DNA of 5,823 bases from Planctomycetota bacterium (GTDB lineage Bacteria > Planctomycetota > Phycisphaerae > Sedimentisphaerales > Anaerobacaceae): contig QNBZ01000095.1 in assembly GCA_003644295.1 (NCBI GenBank), positions 1 through 5,823 on the forward strand. The letters are read 5' to 3'. A program made the translations under genes and the position numbers. The notes under the pieces are model-generated. The model had not been told where the DNA came from, did no database searches, and was given only the letters and a program-made list of their open reading frames with translations. Positions within the stretch are counted from its first letter, which is position 1, and each line of letters opens with the position of its first letter. Below, one piece after another: positions 5,807-5,823 of this stretch.

Positions 5807-5823
5807 ATGCCGATTACATTTAA
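5807..5823 (+). CDS. Start of an unidentified gene (cut by window edge)
   Basis: An ATG at 5807 follows the desulfoferrodoxin stop by 2 bp. A good Shine-Dalgarno (AAGGAGA, 5794-5800) lies 6 nt upstream, within the end of desulfoferrodoxin. Only five codons, MPITF, and part of a sixth are seen, so no function can be assigned. The tight spacing suggests a fourth member of the oxidative-stress operon, perhaps an electron carrier or another redox protein, but this is inference from position only. Confidence 0.6.

Overview
The window holds two divergent gene groups separated by a 229-bp intergenic region (3401-3629). The leftward group is pyrimidine/arginine biosynthesis: a complete carB (large subunit of carbamoyl-phosphate synthetase), followed 45 bp downstream by the first 46 codons of carA (small glutaminase subunit), which runs off the left edge. 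The order carB then carA is the reverse of the usual carAB arrangement.

The rightward group is an oxidative-stress cassette of a strict or near-strict anaerobe: rubrerythrin (peroxide reduction), a class A flavodiiron protein (O2 and/or NO reduction) and a two-iron-centre desulfoferrodoxin (superoxide reduction). The genes are packed with gaps of 14 and 28 bp, each with a clear Shine-Dalgarno sequence. A further gene starts 2 bp after desulfoferrodoxin and is cut by the right edge. Together the three proteins would reduce O2, superoxide and peroxide without producing O2, using electrons probably delivered by rubredoxin-type carriers. All expected metal ligands are visible.

The most unusual content is repetitive DNA. 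A TTCGTAT-type heptamer pair, read as ATACG(A/C)AATACGAA on the coding strand, lies 2-4 nt upstream of both the carB and carA start codons, where a Shine-Dalgarno should be. Each copy has a hairpin just upstream of it. A second heptamer family (TTGATAA/TTGATTR, four units) lies inside the carB reading frame and is translated as NNQLSTINYQL in the central linker region. The rightward operon has neither repeat and has normal ribosome binding sites.

The organism is a bacterium of moderate GC content with anaerobic metabolism. The heptamer repeats resemble those I associate with environmental Planctomycetota (Phycisphaerae-like) and some candidate phyla; this placement is inference from memory, not from any search. 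I see no mobile-element genes, CRISPR array, tRNA or rRNA. No wholly new system is evident; the candidates for novelty are the repeat-start-codon association and the repeat-derived protein segment in CarB.
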